Notes: generated from the letters alone by a model not told the origin. DNA of 64,000 bases from CAVSLM01 sp963728895 (GCA_963728895.1 CAVSLM010000003.1:62001-126000); one strand, 5' to 3'. Shown: positions 54,323 through 62,555, counted from the first letter of the stretch. Numbers and translations are program-made.

Positions 54323-54814
54323 ATGGACAATCCGAAAGTTTTGACGCCATTCGAGCGGTCAGGCCACGACCATGCCCGCTGTGTGGGCGATGCATTGGCG
54401 AGGGCGGAGGCACAGTGCGCCGCGAATGGGTTGCGCCTGACGCCGATCCGACGGCGGGTGCTGGAGCTCATATGGGGCCGGCATCAGCCGGTCAAGGCCT
54501 ATGACATCCTGGAGCAGCTGCAGCGGGAAAATTCACGTACTGCACCGCCGACCGTGTACCGCGCACTGGAGTTTCTGCTGGAGGCAGGCCTGGTGCACCG
54601 GGTGGAGTCGTTCAACGCCTTCGTGGGCTGCGGCGATCCAGGTACACCTCACGAGGGCCAGTTTCTGATCTGCCGGGCCTGCAACGCCGTGGCGGAAATC
54701 AACGATTCCCGAGTGTCGGAGATGCTCGGACAGGATGCTCGCCGTCTGGGTTTCCGCTCCGAACATCCCACGGTAGAGGTGACCGGCCTTTGCCGGCATT
54801 GTGAACGTGAATAA
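54323..54814 (+). CDS. zur: Zinc uptake regulator Zur (Fur family)
   Basis: 163 residues. Winged-helix part with RLTPIRRRVLELIWGRHQPV, AYDILEQLQ and PPTVYRALEFLLEAGLVHRV; zinc sites in LICRACNAV and the C-terminal TGLCRHCERE (two CxxC pairs) and VGCGDPGTPHEGQF. The linked znu genes and the operator point to Zur rather than Fur. Its end overlaps znuA by 14 bases. Confidence 0.92.
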   Translation: MDNPKVLTPFERSGHDHARCVGDALARAEAQCAANGLRLTPIRRRVLELIWGRHQPVKAYDILEQLQRENSRTAPPTVYRALEFLLEAGLVHRVESFNAFVGCGDPGTPHEGQFLICRACNAVAEINDSRVSEMLGQDARRLGFRSEHPTVEVTGLCRHCERE

Positions 54815-55739
54815 CATCGTTCGATCCAGTCTGGTTATTACGCTGCGCCGATTCCTGCCGATCGTGGCGGTCTTGTGGCTGTGGCCGGGCGCCTGGAGCG
54901 CCGCCCAGTCCGCGGCACCACTGACGGTGTTCGTCAGCCTGCTCCCCCAACAGCAGTTCGCCCAGGCGATCGGCGGACAGCACGTTCGCGTCCGCGTCAT
55001 GGTGGGACCGGGGAGCAGTCCCGCCACGTACGAGCCGAGTCCGCGCCAGATGACCGAGCTTGCCAGCGCGCAGGTGTATTGGCGCATCGGCGCTCCGTTC
55101 GAAGATGCGTGGATGCCGCGCATTGCCGCAACCAACCCATCCATGCGCATCGTGGACGCACGCGAGGGCATTGCCTTGCGCGATATGCAATCGGCGGCGG
55201 CAGTGTTCGGTGCCGAACCGGATCACGGCGACCACGGCGATCATGAACACGGCTTGAAAGATCCTCACATCTGGCTCAGTCCACCGCTGGTCAGGCACAT
55301 GTGCGAGCGGTTCAAGGATGCACTGGTAAAGTTCGATCCTGTCCATGAGGCCGACTATCGGGCCAACTTCGAGCGCTATGCGCGGCAATTGGATCGGCTG
55401 GATGCGGACATCCGCCGCACACTGGCCAATGTGGCGTCGCGCCGATTCATGGTGTTTCATCCAGCCTGGGGTTATTTCGCGGACACCTATGGACTTGCCC
55501 AGATCCCCATCGAGATCGAAGGCAAGTCGCCGGGACCGCGCACGCTGGCGGCAATCATCGATCTGGCACGACGCGAGCAGATCCATGTGATTTTTGTCCA
55601 GCAGCAATTCGCCCGCAACCAGGCGGAAGCCGTGGCGCGTGCCATCGACGGCAGGGTAGTGGCGGTGGACCCGCTGGCGGTCGACTATCTGACCAACCTG
55701 CGCAAGGTGGCAGGACTGTTCGCCGCGGCCATGCAATGA
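54801..55739 (+). CDS. znuA: Zinc ABC transporter binding protein ZnuA
   Basis: 312 residues from a GTG inside the zur end; signal peptide, then VFVSLLPQQQFAQAIGGQHV. The metal ligands and His-rich loop are typical: EPDHGDHGDHEHGLKDPHIW (about 140-160), FMVFHPAWGYFADTYGL, and a C-terminal VVAVDPLAVDYLTNL. The usual first His after the Pro-rich loop is replaced by Thr (SSPATYEPSPRQM, where ZnuA normally has PHxYEPTP), so one ligand may differ. It overlaps znuC by four bases. Confidence 0.9.
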   Translation: MNVNNIVRSSLVITLRRFLPIVAVLWLWPGAWSAAQSAAPLTVFVSLLPQQQFAQAIGGQHVRVRVMVGPGSSPATYEPSPRQMTELASAQVYWRIGAPFEDAWMPRIAATNPSMRIVDAREGIALRDMQSAAAVFGAEPDHGDHGDHEHGLKDPHIWLSPPLVRHMCERFKDALVKFDPVHEADYRANFERYARQLDRLDADIRRTLANVASRRFMVFHPAWGYFADTYGLAQIPIEIEGKSPGPRTLAAIIDLARREQIHVIFVQQQFARNQAEAVARAIDGRVVAVDPLAVDYLTNLRKVAGLFAAAMQ

Positions 55740-56470
55740 GCCAGTTCCCCGCCATCAGCCTCGAGGAAGTGTCGTTCTCGTATGTACCCGGCCAATGGGC
55801 GCTGGAACACATCGATCTGCAGGTGGAACCAGGCGAGTTCCTGGGACTCGTCGGGCCGAACGCGGGGGGCAAGACCACGCTCTTGAAGCTGGTGCTCGGC
55901 TTGCTGGAGCCCACGGCGGGCCGTGTGCGGGTGCTGGGCAAGCGGCCCGAGGAGAGGCGCGATGCCATCGGCTACGTTCCCCAGCACACTACCTTTGCCC
56001 GCGATTTTCCTTTGTCGGTGAAGGATGCCGTGCTGCTGGGCCGCCTGGGACGTACCCGTCTGTTGGGCGGCTACAGGGCCGCCGATCGGGAAATCGCGCG
56101 CCGCGCCATGCAGGAGGCGCAGATCCTGGACCTCGCGGACCGGCGCCTCAACACCCTGTCGGGAGGTCAGTTTCAGCGTGTGCTGATCGCTCGTGCCCTG
56201 GCCAGCGATCCGTCCATCCTGATTCTGGATGAGCCCACGGCGAACGTCGACCAACACATCGAAACTGATGTGTTCGAACTGTTCAAGGAGCTCAACCGGC
56301 GCATGACCGTCGTTGTGGTTTCGCACGATCTCGGTTTCATCTCTGCGTATGTGACGCGTGTGGCCTGTCTCAATCGAACCCTGGTCTGCCACCGTACCGC
56401 CGATATTGGCTCTGACCTTATTGAGCAGATGTACCGCACCCCGGTGCGCAAGATCGATCACCGCCATTAA
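55736..56470 (+). CDS. znuC: Zinc ABC transporter ATPase ZnuC
   Basis: 244 residues: Walker A GLVGPNAGGKTTLLKLVLG, Q-loop GYVPQHTTFARDFPLSVKD, signature NTLSGGQFQRVLIARALA, Walker B ILILDEPTANVD and H-loop VVSHDLGF. It is the only zinc-type ATPase in the window and could also serve the permease at 40156-40986. It overlaps znuA by four bases. Confidence 0.93.
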   Translation: MSQFPAISLEEVSFSYVPGQWALEHIDLQVEPGEFLGLVGPNAGGKTTLLKLVLGLLEPTAGRVRVLGKRPEERRDAIGYVPQHTTFARDFPLSVKDAVLLGRLGRTRLLGGYRAADREIARRAMQEAQILDLADRRLNTLSGGQFQRVLIARALASDPSILILDEPTANVDQHIETDVFELFKELNRRMTVVVVSHDLGFISAYVTRVACLNRTLVCHRTADIGSDLIEQMYRTPVRKIDHRH

Positions 56471-56481
56471 AGGTCCGAAGC

Positions 56482-57327
56482 GTGGATGGATTCCTGCAGG
56501 CAATAATGACACAAGGCTTCCTGCAGCATGCCCTGATTGACGGGCTGTTGGCGAGCATCGGGTGCGGCATTGCGGGCACCTATGTATATGTGAAGCGCAT
56601 TACCTTCCTTGCCGGCGGTATTTCCCACACCGTGTTAGGCGGCATGGGAGTGGCCTATTTCCTCGGCGTCGCGCCCATGGGCGGCGCCCTGGTTGCAGCG
56701 ATACTGGCGGCGCTGGTGATCGGCTGGGTGAGCTTGCGCCTGCACCAGCACGAGGACACCCTGATTGGCGCTCTCTGGGCCATCGGCATGGCCATCGGCG
56801 TGGTGTTCATCTCCAAGACGCCTGGCTACAACCTCGACCTGATGAGCTTCCTGTTCGGCAATATCCTCATGGTTCCGGCCGAGCGACTCTATCTGACGGC
56901 GGCGGTCGACGGTGTTATCGCACTGGTCGCGACGGCGTTTTACAAGCAGCTCCTCGCGGTGTGTTTCGATTCAGAGTTCGCGCGTCTGCGCGGGGTCCCG
57001 GTGGAGTTCTTCTATCTGCTGTTGCTGTGCATGGTGGCGCTGACGGTAGTGCTGCTGATCCAGGTGGTTGGTCTGATCCTGGTGATCGCCTTGCTGACCC
57101 TTCCCGCGGCCATCGCCGCCCAATACGTCGGTACGCTGATACGTATGATGGTATTGGCCGCACTGTTGGGGATGGTGTTTACCAGCGCCGGTCTGGCGCT
57201 GTCCTTTGTGCTGGACCTTCCGTCTGGGGCCATCATCGTTCTATGCGCCGGGGGCGCCTACCTGGTGTCGCTCGGGGTCTCCGGATTACGGCCACGCTGG
57301 CACGTCCACGAGCGGCGTCCGGTGTAG
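56482..57327 (+). CDS. znuB: Zinc ABC transporter permease ZnuB
   Basis: 281 residues from GTG, with about eight helices; GTYVYVKRITFLAGGISHTV and QVVGLILVIALLTLPAAIAA match ABC-3 permeases. It ends with a His-containing tail (WHVHERRPV). It begins 11 bp after znuC, completing zur-znuA-znuC-znuB. Confidence 0.93.
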   Translation: MDGFLQAIMTQGFLQHALIDGLLASIGCGIAGTYVYVKRITFLAGGISHTVLGGMGVAYFLGVAPMGGALVAAILAALVIGWVSLRLHQHEDTLIGALWAIGMAIGVVFISKTPGYNLDLMSFLFGNILMVPAERLYLTAAVDGVIALVATAFYKQLLAVCFDSEFARLRGVPVEFFYLLLLCMVALTVVLLIQVVGLILVIALLTLPAAIAAQYVGTLIRMMVLAALLGMVFTSAGLALSFVLDLPSGAIIVLCAGGAYLVSLGVSGLRPRWHVHERRPV

Positions 57328-57505
57328 GAATGGAGTCGGGCCGCAACGTCCTCCGAAGATTCTCCGTCTTCGACCGCCGCGACACCCCGACTGCGCCACG
57401 ATGGCACGTAGTTGCGCCAGCGCTTCCAGCGGCGTGACCACCATCCCATGGTTGCGATCACGAATCATTCGTATTAGCATAAGATCTCGGTAACCAATCG
57501 CGACG

Positions 57506-57793
57506 TTGCAGGATGCGCTCGGCTTCTACGTGCGCCGGGACACCAACCCCGAACAGTGGTACCCGCCCAGCGCCGATGCAACGCCCGGCAATTACCTCAA
57601 ATTCGACGATCTGCCTGCGGCCTATGGCGGCAACTTCGTCGTGACCATCGGCAATCCCGGCAGCGATTCCGATTATGCCGGCAACGTCAACACCGGCGAG
57701 ATCCCCTACAACCGCCATATCGGCGAGGCACCGGCCCTGACACCCGACGATATCCAGGACGTAGTCGCCTTCCTGTGCACTCTTACCGAATGA
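57506..57793 (+). pseudogene. C-terminal remnant of a di-haem cytochrome c peroxidase / MauG-type gene
   Basis: About 95 residues resembling the end of MauG-type peroxidases: ALGFYVRRDTNPEQWYP, KFDDLPAAYGGNFVV, NVNTGEIPYNRHIGEAPALT and DDIQDVVAFLCTLTE. The CxxCH haem motifs and the catalytic part are missing. The apparent TTG start at 57506 is just where the remnant begins. 57328-57505 before it shows no gene. It marks a deletion within the island. Confidence 0.65.
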
Positions 57794-57878
57794 TCCCGCC
57801 GCCTACTACGCTGGTTTTGCCGACTCAGCGCCCCCAATCCACCTCCCCAGCTGACAACGACCTGGAAGAACCTGCAAA

Positions 57879-59261
57879 ATGAAAATTACCAGAACACCGA
57901 TCGCCGTTGCCTTGATCACCCTGTTCAGCGCAGTGGCGGCCTGCCCGGCCGTTGCCGCCTCGCCGCCTGCCGGCGCGAGCACCCAGCAGATCGAGCAGCA
58001 AATCGACCGGCTGTCCCAGCAGCTGGACGCCCTCAAGGCCCAATTGAAGCAGGTCCAGAGCCAGAACGAGGCACTCGCCGCGCAACAGCAACAGCAGGCC
58101 GTTCTGGCCCAGCAGGCCAGCGCGGCGCCTTCCGGGGGAGGCCTCTCCGACAAGCTGAGCCTGTGGGGCTACGGTGAAATCTACTACTCCCATCCCGTGC
58201 ACAAGCCCGAGCTCACCACCGCGGACCTGGCGCGCGCGGTGTTCGGCATCGGGTATACCTTCGACGAGCGCACGGTGTTCGATTCCGAATTCGAAGTGGA
58301 GCACGCAGTGTCCTCGGCCGACGATCCGGGCGAGTTCGAGGTGGAGCAGTTCTACGTCGATCGTCAGCTGAACGATTGGGCGTCGGTCAAGCTGGGGCTG
58401 TTTCTGATGCCCTTCGGGCTCCTCAACGAACACCACGAACCGACCTATTTCTACGGCGTGCAGCGCAACTTCGTCGAGACCCTGATCATTCCCAGCACCT
58501 GGCGTGAGGGTGGCGTCGGGTTCCACGGGAGTACTCAATCCGGCATCGGCTGGGACTTCGGCCTGACCACCGGCTTCGATCTGTCGAAATACGACATCAA
58601 TCCGGAAGACCCGCTCTATACCAGCGCCCTCGACCTGGAAGAGGCCTCGCCGCTGCAGGCCACTCACCAGGAGCTGGCGCTCGCCAGCGCCCAGCATCTG
58701 TCCCAGTACCTGGCATTGAACTACCACGGTATCCCGGGGCTGTTGGTCGGCTCCGCGGTATTCACTGGCATCGCCCAGAGGCCCTCCCAGCCACCGGGGC
58801 TGCCCGACTCACGCATAACCCTCTGGGAAGCGCATGCGCGCTGGACGCCCGGTGCCGCCGATCTGTCGGCGGTCTACGCGCGTGGCGCCATCAGTGATAC
58901 GGCGGCATACAATCTGGCAAATCCCGGGGCCTCCAATCCCCTGCCGTCCGCCTTCCACGGTTACTACGTCCAGGCCGCATACGACCTGTGGCGCCGCGGC
59001 GACCGCCGTTTCGCCCCGTTTCTGCGTTGGGAACACTATGACGTCGGTGCCAGTTACGACGGTATACCCGCAGGCTTTCCCACGGTACCTGCCGGGCCGA
59101 CCTCGACGGGTGGCGCCTGGCCGCAGCCCCACGACGATGTCTGGACCGTGGGTGCGAATTCCTATCTCAACCGGAATATCGTGCTGAAAGCGGATTACCA
59201 ATCGTTCCGAACCAACCGTGACCTGACCCGCTTCGATCTAGGTCTGGGTCTCACATTCTGA
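57879..59261 (+). CDS. Outer-membrane porin-like protein with N-terminal coiled coil
   Basis: 460 residues: signal peptide, a Gln-rich coiled coil (about 35-75), then a barrel that opens LSLWGYGEIYYSHPVHKPEL and contains KLGLFLMPFGLLNEHHEPTY, ending LGLGLTF with terminal Phe. It resembles OprO/OprP-like or zinc-regulated porins and parallels the protein at 37895-39229 in layout. It lies 17 bp before the FMN-binding gene, so probably in one operon with it. Confidence 0.78.
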   Translation: MKITRTPIAVALITLFSAVAACPAVAASPPAGASTQQIEQQIDRLSQQLDALKAQLKQVQSQNEALAAQQQQQAVLAQQASAAPSGGGLSDKLSLWGYGEIYYSHPVHKPELTTADLARAVFGIGYTFDERTVFDSEFEVEHAVSSADDPGEFEVEQFYVDRQLNDWASVKLGLFLMPFGLLNEHHEPTYFYGVQRNFVETLIIPSTWREGGVGFHGSTQSGIGWDFGLTTGFDLSKYDINPEDPLYTSALDLEEASPLQATHQELALASAQHLSQYLALNYHGIPGLLVGSAVFTGIAQRPSQPPGLPDSRITLWEAHARWTPGAADLSAVYARGAISDTAAYNLANPGASNPLPSAFHGYYVQAAYDLWRRGDRRFAPFLRWEHYDVGASYDGIPAGFPTVPAGPTSTGGAWPQPHDDVWTVGANSYLNRNIVLKADYQSFRTNRDLTRFDLGLGLTF

Positions 59262-59278
59262 GCACGCGGGAGTCGCCG

Positions 59279-59806
59279 ATGCCATCGTGCACTCGTCTCC
59301 GCCTGCTTCCGGTCGCCGCCATCATGGCGTGCGCGCCGGCGCACGCCATGGTCTACCTTAGCGTGCAACAGGCGCAAAAGCTCATGTTCGGCGATGAGGC
59401 GCTCACCCCGCTTCCGCTCGTGCTGACGCCGGTACAGGTCAGCGCGATTGAAAAGGAGTCCGGCGTCAAGGTGGGCAGTCCGATCCTGCGGGTCTGGCAG
59501 GCTGGGGATGGATATTTTTTCGCCGACGCTGTGATCGGCAAACATGAACTGATCAGCTATGCAGTCGCCCTCGATAGGCAAGGCAAGGTGCGTCAGGTCG
59601 AGATCCTGGAGTACCGCGAGGCCTACGGCGGCGAGGTGCGCAACGCGGCATGGCGCGCCCAGTTCGACGGCAAGAAGGACGGCGACAAGCTGCGCCTGGG
59701 CGAAGGCATCCAGGGCATCAGCGGCGCCACCCTGTCCTGCGAACACCTGACCGACGGCATCCGCCGTCTACTTGCCACCTATGCCATCGCCATCCGCCCC
59801 CGTTGA
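59279..59806 (+). CDS. Periplasmic FMN-binding domain protein (NqrC/RnfG-like)
   Basis: 175 residues with a signal peptide (LLPVAAIMACAPAHA). The FMN-binding domain is recognisable: GDGYFFADAVIGKHELISYA, VRQVEILEYREAYGGEVRN and the flavinylation motif GISGATLSCEHLTDGI, where Thr151 in SGAT is the expected FMN ester site. ApbE should modify it, and an apbE overlaps its 3' end. It could pass electrons across the periplasm from the DUF4405-like membrane protein downstream. Confidence 0.88.
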   Translation: MPSCTRLRLLPVAAIMACAPAHAMVYLSVQQAQKLMFGDEALTPLPLVLTPVQVSAIEKESGVKVGSPILRVWQAGDGYFFADAVIGKHELISYAVALDRQGKVRQVEILEYREAYGGEVRNAAWRAQFDGKKDGDKLRLGEGIQGISGATLSCEHLTDGIRRLLATYAIAIRPR

Positions 59807-60698
59807 GATCTGTCGCGCGCGGCCAATGCTGGGCACGTTCGTGGAGATCCGTGCTGGCACTGACGCCTCCGGCGAGACGGTAGACATCCATGCGGCGATC
59901 GATGGCGCCTTTGCCGTCATCGAGCACGTTCACCGTCGCATGGGCTTTCACGACCCCCAAAGCGATGTATCCCGGCTCAATCGCGAGGCCTGCCACGCGC
60001 CAGTCCCCATCGATCCGCATACTTATGCCGTGATGGAGGCGGCGCAACACTTCGCCCAACTCAGCGACGGCGCATTCGATATCACGATCGCGCCGCAACT
60101 GGAACACTGGCGGCTGCTGCCACCCACCCAGGGGCCTGTCAGCCCAATGGCGAGCTGGCGGGACATCGAGTTGTTGGGTCACCGATGGGCACGTTTCAAT
60201 CGGCCCCTGCACATCGATCTCGGGGGCATCGCCAAAGGTTACGCCGTCGATCAGGCGGTCGCGGCATTGCGCGAGGCAGGTGTAGCCCGCGCCCTCGTCA
60301 ATGCCGGTGGCGATGCCCGAGCCCTTGGCACGGAACGCTACCGCATTGCGCTGCGCGATCCGCGGCAGCCATGGTGCCTTGCACAGACATTGCCGCTCCA
60401 GAATAGCGCTCTGGCTACCTCCGCAGCGTACTTCACTCGTCGCGCATACGGCGCGAAGCACGTATCCGCACTACTCGATCCGCACAGCCGCCGCCCCTAT
60501 ACCGGTGCTGCAAGCATCAGTGTGCAGGCGCCCGACTGCCTCACCGCCGATGCACTGACCAAGGTGGTACTGTTTGCAGACCGTGCCACCACCGAACGCA
60601 TTCTCACAGCCTGTGACGCGCACTCCTTCGTGCTTTGCACCGATACAATGACCATGCGGCCCGACGAAATATGCTCAGTCCACTGCACCGGAAGTTGA
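59781..60698 (+). CDS. apbE: FAD:protein FMN transferase ApbE, second copy
   Basis: About 305 residues from the ATG at 59781 (a TTG at 59772 is possible), overlapping the FMN-binding gene by 26 bases. Motifs: RPMLGTFVEIRAG, MGFHDPQSDVSRLN, IDLGGIAKGYAVDQAVAAL, LVNAGGDARAL, NSALATSAAYF, ALLDPHSRRPYTG and CLTADALTKVVLF. It lacks an obvious signal peptide, unlike the first apbE, so how it reaches a periplasmic target is unclear. It most likely flavinylates the product of the gene before it. Confidence 0.9.
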   Translation: MPSPSAPVEICRARPMLGTFVEIRAGTDASGETVDIHAAIDGAFAVIEHVHRRMGFHDPQSDVSRLNREACHAPVPIDPHTYAVMEAAQHFAQLSDGAFDITIAPQLEHWRLLPPTQGPVSPMASWRDIELLGHRWARFNRPLHIDLGGIAKGYAVDQAVAALREAGVARALVNAGGDARALGTERYRIALRDPRQPWCLAQTLPLQNSALATSAAYFTRRAYGAKHVSALLDPHSRRPYTGAASISVQAPDCLTADALTKVVLFADRATTERILTACDAHSFVLCTDTMTMRPDEICSVHCTGS

Positions 60699-61117
60699 GT
60701 TATGGCATCCTGCTGATCCTGTTTGGAAGCGGCGCCATCCACTTCATCGTACATGACTATTTTCCCGTCCACGGACCTTTCGGTCCAGCTCCCGGCCCGT
60801 GGGAACCGTGGCTGCTTCGCCTGCACGGCGGAGCCGCCATGCTTTCGCTGATCGTGTTCGGTACGCTGTTGCCGACCCACGTCGGCCGCTTCTGGCGGGT
60901 CGCCCGCAACCGTGCGCCGGGGCTTGGAGTTCTGCTCGTAATGCTCCTGCTCATGGCTACGGGATATGGCCTTTACTACTTTGGCGGCGAACAGCTACGC
61001 ACGTCGACACGCGAAATCCACATTGTATTTGGATTTGCGGCATTGCCCGCGTTTGCCTTCCACATCTGGCGTGGCCTGGCACTTCGGCAGGGGCGGCACT
61101 TCTTGCACTCATCGTAG
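60671..61117 (+). CDS. Four-helix membrane protein (DUF4405-like, possible b-type cytochrome)
   Basis: 148 residues from the ATG at 60671, overlapping apbE. Four helices (GILLILFGSGAIHFIVHDYF; LLRLHGGAAMLSLIVFGTLL; LGVLLVMLLLMATGYGLYYF; IHIVFGFAALPAFAFHIWRG) carry His residues at places that could bind haem (HFIVH, LHGG, PTHV, REIHIVFG, FHIWRG). Such proteins recur with FMN-binding proteins and ApbE in flavin-based periplasmic electron transfer clusters. Haem binding is inferred. Confidence 0.7.
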   Translation: MLSPLHRKLSYGILLILFGSGAIHFIVHDYFPVHGPFGPAPGPWEPWLLRLHGGAAMLSLIVFGTLLPTHVGRFWRVARNRAPGLGVLLVMLLLMATGYGLYYFGGEQLRTSTREIHIVFGFAALPAFAFHIWRGLALRQGRHFLHSS

Positions 61118-61179
61118 CCACGTTGGCGATAGCCATTTACTGCGCGTGACGCCCGAAACGACGGGACCTGCGGCCTCCT

Positions 61180-61320
61180 GACCCCAGCGCCTTTTCCGTC
61201 GCCAGGTTCAACACGCCCAGGCGCGCGGATTGTGGCCCATCAGCGCATTGCGGTAGGCGACCGGATCCTGCTCTGCCGCCGCGAACTCGTCGATGAAGCC
61301 CTCGACGGCAGCCTGATGCA
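61180..61320 (-). pseudogene. Remnant of a molybdopterin-binding oxidoreductase large subunit (isoquinoline 1-oxidoreductase beta-like)
   Basis: On the minus strand, AAVEGFIDEFAAAEQDPVAY followed by RNALMGHNPRA and, after a one-base shift, LGVLNLATEKALG matches the E/S-x-FIDELA...DPVAYR...PRHLGVLELAAEK region of xanthine-dehydrogenase-family subunits. Only about 45 residues remain, with a frame break and no domain ends, so this is a relic. The rest of 61118-61601 has the right-end repeats but no other gene. Confidence 0.55.
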
Positions 61321-61426
61321 TACGAGTAGCACGTTGTAAGGCGCTGCTCCCCCGCCCCGCCCCCCACGAGGTGGGAACGCGGGGGTCGGGGAAAGCTCGG
61401 GCGTGATGCGCCGAGTCCTTGACCAC

Positions 61427-61448
61427 GCTCCCACATTGCTCCCACAAT
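61427..61448 (+). repeat. Paired 11-bp repeats near the right island end
   Basis: GCTCCCACATT followed directly by GCTCCCACAAT, in the same orientation and spacing as the pair at 52785-52806; GCTCCCACATT is identical in both. Candidate arm-type recombinase sites. Confidence 0.5.
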
Positions 61449-61515
61449 ACGCGATTTCGGCGCGGACTTGCCGTGATTCAACGCGTTCCGGAGCTGTGGG
61501 ACCGTTATGGTCGCG

Positions 61516-61535
61516 TCCTGGCACCCCAGCCATCT
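61516..61535 (+). repeat. attR-type repeat
   Basis: TCCTGGCACCCCAGCCATCT repeats the tRNA-Gln 3' end found at 52723-52742 with one change, but no tRNA body precedes it. It lies 66 bp before prs. Confidence 0.7.
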
Positions 61536-61601
61536 ACCAGCAGTGCGACCGGGGACGGGCCGGCCGCCGAAATCGCGCAACGGCGCTGACGGGAGCTGAT
61601 C

Positions 61602-62555
61602 GTGTCCGACGGCAGGTTAATGGTCTTTTCGGGTAACGCGAACCCGCAGCTCGCCCAGGACATCGTCAATTTTCTCAAGATCCCGCTCGGCAAGGCCCTG
61701 GTGGGCCGGTTCAGCGACGGCGAGATTATGGTCGAGATCATGGAGAACGTCCGTGGCAAGGACGTCTTCATCGTGCAGCCGACCTGCGCGCCGACCAACG
61801 ACAACCTGATGGAGCTGATGGTGCTGGTCGACGCCATCCGCCGCTCGTCGTCGTACCGGATCACCACCGTGATCCCGTACTTCGGCTACGCGCGCCAGGA
61901 CCGGCGGCCGCGTTCGGCGCGGGTTCCGATCACCGCCAAGGTAATTGCCGACATGCTGACCGGGGTGGGCGCCGCCCGCGTGGTGACCGTGGACCTGCAC
62001 GCCGACCAGGTGCAGGGCTTCTTCTCCATCCCGGTGGACAACGTGTATGCCTCGCCCATCCTGCTCGGCGACATCTGGCGCCAGGAGCATCCGGACATGA
62101 TCGTGGTCTCGCCCGACGTGGGCGGCGTCGTGCGTGCCCGGGCAGTGGCGAAGCTGCTGGATGATGCCGACCTCGCCATCATCGACAAACGCCGGCCGCG
62201 TCCCAACGTCGCCAAGGTGATGCACATCATCGGCGAGGTGGAAGGGCGCAGCTGCGTGCTGGTGGACGACCTGGTGGACACGGCGGGGACGCTATGCCAG
62301 GCGGCTGAAGCACTGAAGGAAAACGGTGCGGCGAAAGTGGTCGCCTATTGTACCCATGCCGTGCTCTCCGGACCGGCGGTGCCCAACATCACGGCCTCCG
62401 CGCTCGACGAGCTGGTGGTGACCGACACCATCCCGCTGCAGGAGGAAGCGCGCTCCTGTCCGCGCATCCGCCAGCTGAGCGTGGCGGAGATGCTCGCCGA
62501 GACCATCCGCCGCGTCAGCATGGAGGAATCGGTCAGCTCGCTGTTCATGGATTAG
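61602..62555 (+). CDS. prs: Ribose-phosphate pyrophosphokinase Prs
   Basis: 317 residues from a GTG with GGGAGC before it. MVFSGNANPQLAQDIVNFLK, FSDGEIMVEIMENVRG, YFGYARQDRRPRSARVPITA, VDLHADQVQGFFSIPVDN and the PRPP loop VLVDDLVDTAGTLCQAAEAL are all present. It makes PRPP from ribose-5-phosphate and ATP. In relatives it follows ispE and tRNA-Gln directly. Confidence 0.96.
   Translation: MSDGRLMVFSGNANPQLAQDIVNFLKIPLGKALVGRFSDGEIMVEIMENVRGKDVFIVQPTCAPTNDNLMELMVLVDAIRRSSSYRITTVIPYFGYARQDRRPRSARVPITAKVIADMLTGVGAARVVTVDLHADQVQGFFSIPVDNVYASPILLGDIWRQEHPDMIVVSPDVGGVVRARAVAKLLDDADLAIIDKRRPRPNVAKVMHIIGEVEGRSCVLVDDLVDTAGTLCQAAEALKENGAAKVVAYCTHAVLSGPAVPNITASALDELVVTDTIPLQEEARSCPRIRQLSVAEMLAETIRRVSMEESVSSLFMD

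Larger units (their letters stand above)
52723..61535. mobile_element. Genomic island inserted at the tRNA-Gln 3' end (about 8.8 kb, no integrase left)
   Basis: The stretch between tRNA-Gln and prs, which are near neighbours in relatives, is bounded by TCCTGGCACCCCAG(T/C)CATCT at 52723-52742 and 61516-61535 (19 of 20 identical). Paired 11-bp direct repeats lie inside each end. Cargo: apbE, zur-znuA-znuC-znuB, fragments of a cytochrome peroxidase gene and a molybdopterin oxidoreductase gene, a porin, an FMN-binding protein, a second apbE and a DUF4405-like protein. The bases look less GC-rich than the flanks. No recombinase gene is present, so it is now immobile by itself. Confidence 0.72.
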
